Below are positions 6,189-7,412 of a stretch of 7,412 bases of DNA, piece by piece; within the stretch, counting starts at the first letter, position 1, and each line of letters opens with the position of its first letter. Origin of the DNA: Crocinitomicaceae bacterium (GTDB lineage Bacteria; Bacteroidota; Bacteroidia; Flavobacteriales_D; Crocinitomicaceae). Location: contig JAURNA010000290.1 in NCBI GenBank assembly GCA_030830385.1, forward strand, positions 1-7,412. The letters run 5' to 3'. The notes below the pieces were generated by a model. The model was not told the origin of the DNA and did not search any database. It saw only the letters and a list, made by a program, of their open reading frames with translations. A program made the position numbers and the translations under genes.

Positions 6189-6218
6189 TTTGTTAAGGGA
6201 AATTTTTAGTTAACTTGG
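6189..6218 (+). promoter_or_regulatory. Predicted promoter of the exonuclease gene
   Basis: TTTG (6189-6192) is followed after 18 bp by TAACTTGG (6211-6218). This fits the Bacteroidota -33/-7 pattern (TTTG, about 19 bp, TAnnTTTG) with one mismatch in the -7 box. It would give a leader of about 20-25 bases before the ATG at 6247. No clear Shine-Dalgarno sequence sits just before the ATG; the adjacent bases are AATAAA. Confidence 0.4.
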
Positions 6219-6246
6219 AGGGAACTAACCTACAAAACGGAATAAA

Positions 6247-6969
6247 ATGTTGGAACGAGTCCAATTGGAAAAAATGCTGTTTCTCGATATTGAGACAGTG
6301 CCGCAAACCTACCTGTACAACGAGGTAGACGAGAAGACGAAAGAACTGTTTGAAGCCAAAACCCGCTGGCAGCAACGAGACGGTGCAACGCCCGAAGAAA
6401 TATACAATGACCGTGGAGGAATCCTAGCGGAATTTGGAAAGATTGTCTGTATATCGGTGGGTTTCGTAAACAATACGTCAACCAGCCGGCAAATCCGTAT
6501 GAAGTCCTTTTATCATGACGACGAGGAAACCCTTCTGCGACAATTCAAACGTCTGTTAGACGATCATTACAACACACCCAACAGCATTTTGTGTGGCCAC
6601 AATGCGAAAGAATTCGACTTTCCCTACATCTGTCGACGCATGCTGATCAATGGAATCAAGCTGCCGAATATCCTGAATATTGCGGGTAAAAAACCCTGGG
6701 AAATTGCGCACATTGATACGATGGAACTCTGGAAGTTTGGTGATTTTAAAGCGTACACATCTCTACCGTTGTTGTGTCACGTATTCAATATCCCCACACC
6801 AAAAGACGACATTTCCGGAGCAGATGTAGCCCGTGTTTACTATGAGGAAAACGACCTTGAGCGAATCAAAGTCTATTGTGAAAAAGACGTGGTTGCACTC
6901 ATTCAGCTGTTCCTTCGCATGAGGGGAGAAGTGCTTGTACCTGAAGGAGAGGTGTATTATTCTGCATGA
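6247..6969 (+). CDS. Predicted DEDDy 3'-5' exonuclease (PolB-exonuclease-like, DNA_pol_B_exo2 type)
   Basis: This is a 240-residue stand-alone exonuclease domain. The three DEDD motifs can be read directly. ExoI is MLFLDIETV (D14, E16). ExoII is CGHNAKEFDFPYICRR (D124, with the N119 characteristic of the group). ExoIII is YCEKDVVALIQLFLR (Y210 and D214, the YxxxD form that defines the DEDDy class). Between them are the family-like stretches GKIVCISVGF (64-73) and HIDTMELWKFGDFKAYTSL (155-173). These acids would hold two divalent metals for 3'-to-5' hydrolysis of nucleic acid ends. The family is described as related to the proofreading domain of family B DNA polymerases, but no polymerase domain is present and its physiological substrate is not settled. 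The length is normal and all catalytic residues are present. It appears monocistronic: divergent from the fRMsr operon, with only non-coding sequence and an IS remnant downstream. Confidence 0.9.
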   Translation: MLERVQLEKMLFLDIETVPQTYLYNEVDEKTKELFEAKTRWQQRDGATPEEIYNDRGGILAEFGKIVCISVGFVNNTSTSRQIRMKSFYHDDEETLLRQFKRLLDDHYNTPNSILCGHNAKEFDFPYICRRMLINGIKLPNILNIAGKKPWEIAHIDTMELWKFGDFKAYTSLPLLCHVFNIPTPKDDISGADVARVYYEENDLERIKVYCEKDVVALIQLFLRMRGEVLVPEGEVYYSA

Positions 6970-7001
6970 TGCTTTTCGTTACGAAATATCCCCAAAAGCG
7001 T

Positions 7002-7028
7002 ATTTTCGCCTGAAAATCAATCATTTTT
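7002..7028 (+). terminator. Weak candidate terminator after the exonuclease gene
   Basis: A 6-bp stem (ATTTTC 7002-7007, loop GCCT, GAAAAT 7012-7017) is followed six bases later by a run of five T (7024-7028). The stem is AT-rich and weak, so intrinsic termination here is only possible. A second small hairpin (TTTCG-TTA-CGAAA, 6974-6986) overlaps the region just past the stop codon. Confidence 0.2.
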
Positions 7029-7075
7029 ACCCTTTTCAGATGCAAATGAAGGCGGGCAATCCATTTTTTGAAATG

Positions 7076-7113
7076 ATCATTCAATGAGTGGTTAACAGAA
7101 CACATTGAATCAT
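7076..7113. repeat. Imperfect inverted repeat (ATTCAATG / CATTGAAT) downstream of the exonuclease gene
   Basis: A perfect 8-bp arm pair (7079-7086 and 7103-7110) is extended at both ends by two further pairs across single mismatches. The loop holds GTTAAC. It ends just before the candidate IS end at 7119. It could act as a transcript-end hairpin for the exonuclease mRNA or be a target-site feature. The rest of 6970-7118 is AT-rich, with no supportable gene. Confidence 0.3.
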
Positions 7114-7171
7114 TTACAGGGCTACCAATTTAAGTCGTTAATCGTAAATAGTTTCCGATGTTGAGAGTGAA

Positions 7172-7194
7172 ATTTGTTTCAAAAAGAGACAAAT
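7172..7194 (+). promoter_or_regulatory. Hairpin sequestering the transposase start codon
   Basis: ATTTGTTTC (7172-7180), loop AAAAA, GAGACAAAT (7186-7194) forms a nine-pair RNA stem with one G-U wobble. The 3' arm includes the first two bases of the ATG at 7193. Hairpins over a transposase start are a known way for insertion sequences to block translation from read-through transcripts; that role is inferred here from position only. Confidence 0.4.
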
Positions 7195-7412
7195 GAAGAC
7201 ACGAAAAGGACTAGATCGTAGAAGTTTTGAGCAGAAATTCGGTACAAAAGAGCAATGCCTATCATATTTAGCAGATGCGAAATGGTGAGCTGGTTACAGT
7301 TGTTTACGTTGTACAAGCAAAGATTTTGTAAAAGGAAGGAAAGGACTAAATCACAATGGGTGATTCGTTAAATCTGCATGGTAAGAATTTGATCGGTGGA
7401 GATTCTTAGACA
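7193..7412 (+). pseudogene. IS1595-family transposase, N-terminal remnant with in-frame stops (truncated by window edge)
   Basis: From ATG 7193 the frame gives MKTRKGLDRRSFEQKFGTKE, then QCLSYLADAKW, and then a TGA stop at 7286-7288. Reading through, it continues AGYSCLRCTSKDFVKGRKGLNHN, with further stops at 7361-7363 (TGA) and 7382-7384 (TAA). This matches the N-terminal pattern of IS1595 transposases: a short basic leader, F-x-(E/K)KF-x-T-x-E-x-C-x-x-Y-L, a conserved W, GY-x-C-x-x-C as the first half of a zinc ribbon, then a GRK turn. The second zinc-ribbon cysteine pair expected next is not in frame; another frame gives ICMVRI, so a frameshift after about 7355 is likely. The DDE catalytic core would lie beyond the window. 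At least one nonsense mutation plus a likely frameshift make this an inactive relic. The family call rests on remembered motifs, not a search. Confidence 0.6.

Larger units (their letters stand above)
7119..7412 (+). mobile_element. Left part of a degenerate IS1595-family insertion sequence (continues beyond the window)
   Basis: The transposase remnant starting at 7193 defines the element. Its left end is not certain. The best candidate is the GGG at 7119-7121 opening GGGCTACCAATTTAAGTCG, because the 74-bp distance to the transposase ATG is reasonable and IS1595 elements generally have G-rich outermost bases. The right end lies outside the window, so neither the terminal inverted repeat nor the 8-bp target duplication (candidate left copy 7111-7118, CATTTACA) can be checked. 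Decay of the transposase shows the copy is not autonomous. Confidence 0.45.

Noticed and set aside
6899..7105. 68-codon minus-strand frame downstream of and overlapping the exonuclease gene
   Set aside because: It partly overlaps the exonuclease 3' end antisense, is His/Lys-rich, and has no recognisable motif or start context.
7355..7408. Short frame MGDSLNLHGKNLIGGDS beginning with ATG in the last 60 bases
   Set aside because: Only 17 codons, inside the decayed transposase region and in another frame; nothing supports expression.
1..7412. Defence system, CRISPR array, toxin-antitoxin pair, tRNA or biosynthetic cluster
   Set aside because: No spacer-repeat series, cloverleaf, paired small toxin/antitoxin genes or cluster signature was seen; the exonuclease stands alone without defence-type partners.

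Overview
The window looks like chromosomal DNA of a member of the Bacteroidota, probably a Flavobacteriales/Crocinitomicaceae-type organism. Evidence: a PorP/SprF-family protein (restricted to that phylum's type IX secretion/gliding machinery), an Ig-like lipoprotein and a flippase-like membrane protein of familiar Bacteroidota type, TAnnTTTG-type -7 promoter boxes, and a general lack of purine-rich Shine-Dalgarno sites. No tRNA, rRNA, CRISPR array or intact mobile element is visible.

Layout. (1) Bases 1-719, plus: 3' part of a PorP/SprF-like gene that begins outside the window. (2) 834-1091, minus: a small cysteine-containing membrane protein. It is divergent from 1200-2845, plus, a two-gene unit of a TPR lipoprotein and a polytopic membrane protein whose genes share a GTGA stop/start. 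The 108-bp divergent spacer carries a -7 promoter box four bases before each start codon, so both mRNAs are probably leaderless or nearly so. (3) 5975-2792, minus: a tightly overlapping three-gene operon of free methionine-(R)-sulfoxide reductase (fRMsr), an Ig-like lipoprotein, and a flippase-like (LPG-synthase TM) protein. Its last gene runs 54 bp into the end of the convergent membrane-protein gene. (4) 6247-6969, plus: a DEDDy 3'-5' exonuclease of the PolB-exonuclease-like group, divergent from the fRMsr operon across a 271-bp spacer with promoter-like and repeated motifs. (5) 6970-7412: non-coding sequence followed by the decayed 5' end of an IS1595-family transposase, cut by the window edge. 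A hairpin covers its start codon.

How the genes relate. Most of the content is ordinary core or envelope gene content. Translational coupling in the fRMsr-lipoprotein-flippase operon suggests co-expression. Its second and third products both carry EF-hand-like acidic loops predicted to lie outside the cytoplasm, so a shared calcium-dependent envelope role is possible but unproven. I do not see a clear new defence or biosynthetic system. The features most worth a second look are the leaderless divergent pair, the EF-hand-like insertion in the flippase-like protein, the 54-bp antisense coding overlap, and the unannotated IS remnant with its start-codon hairpin.
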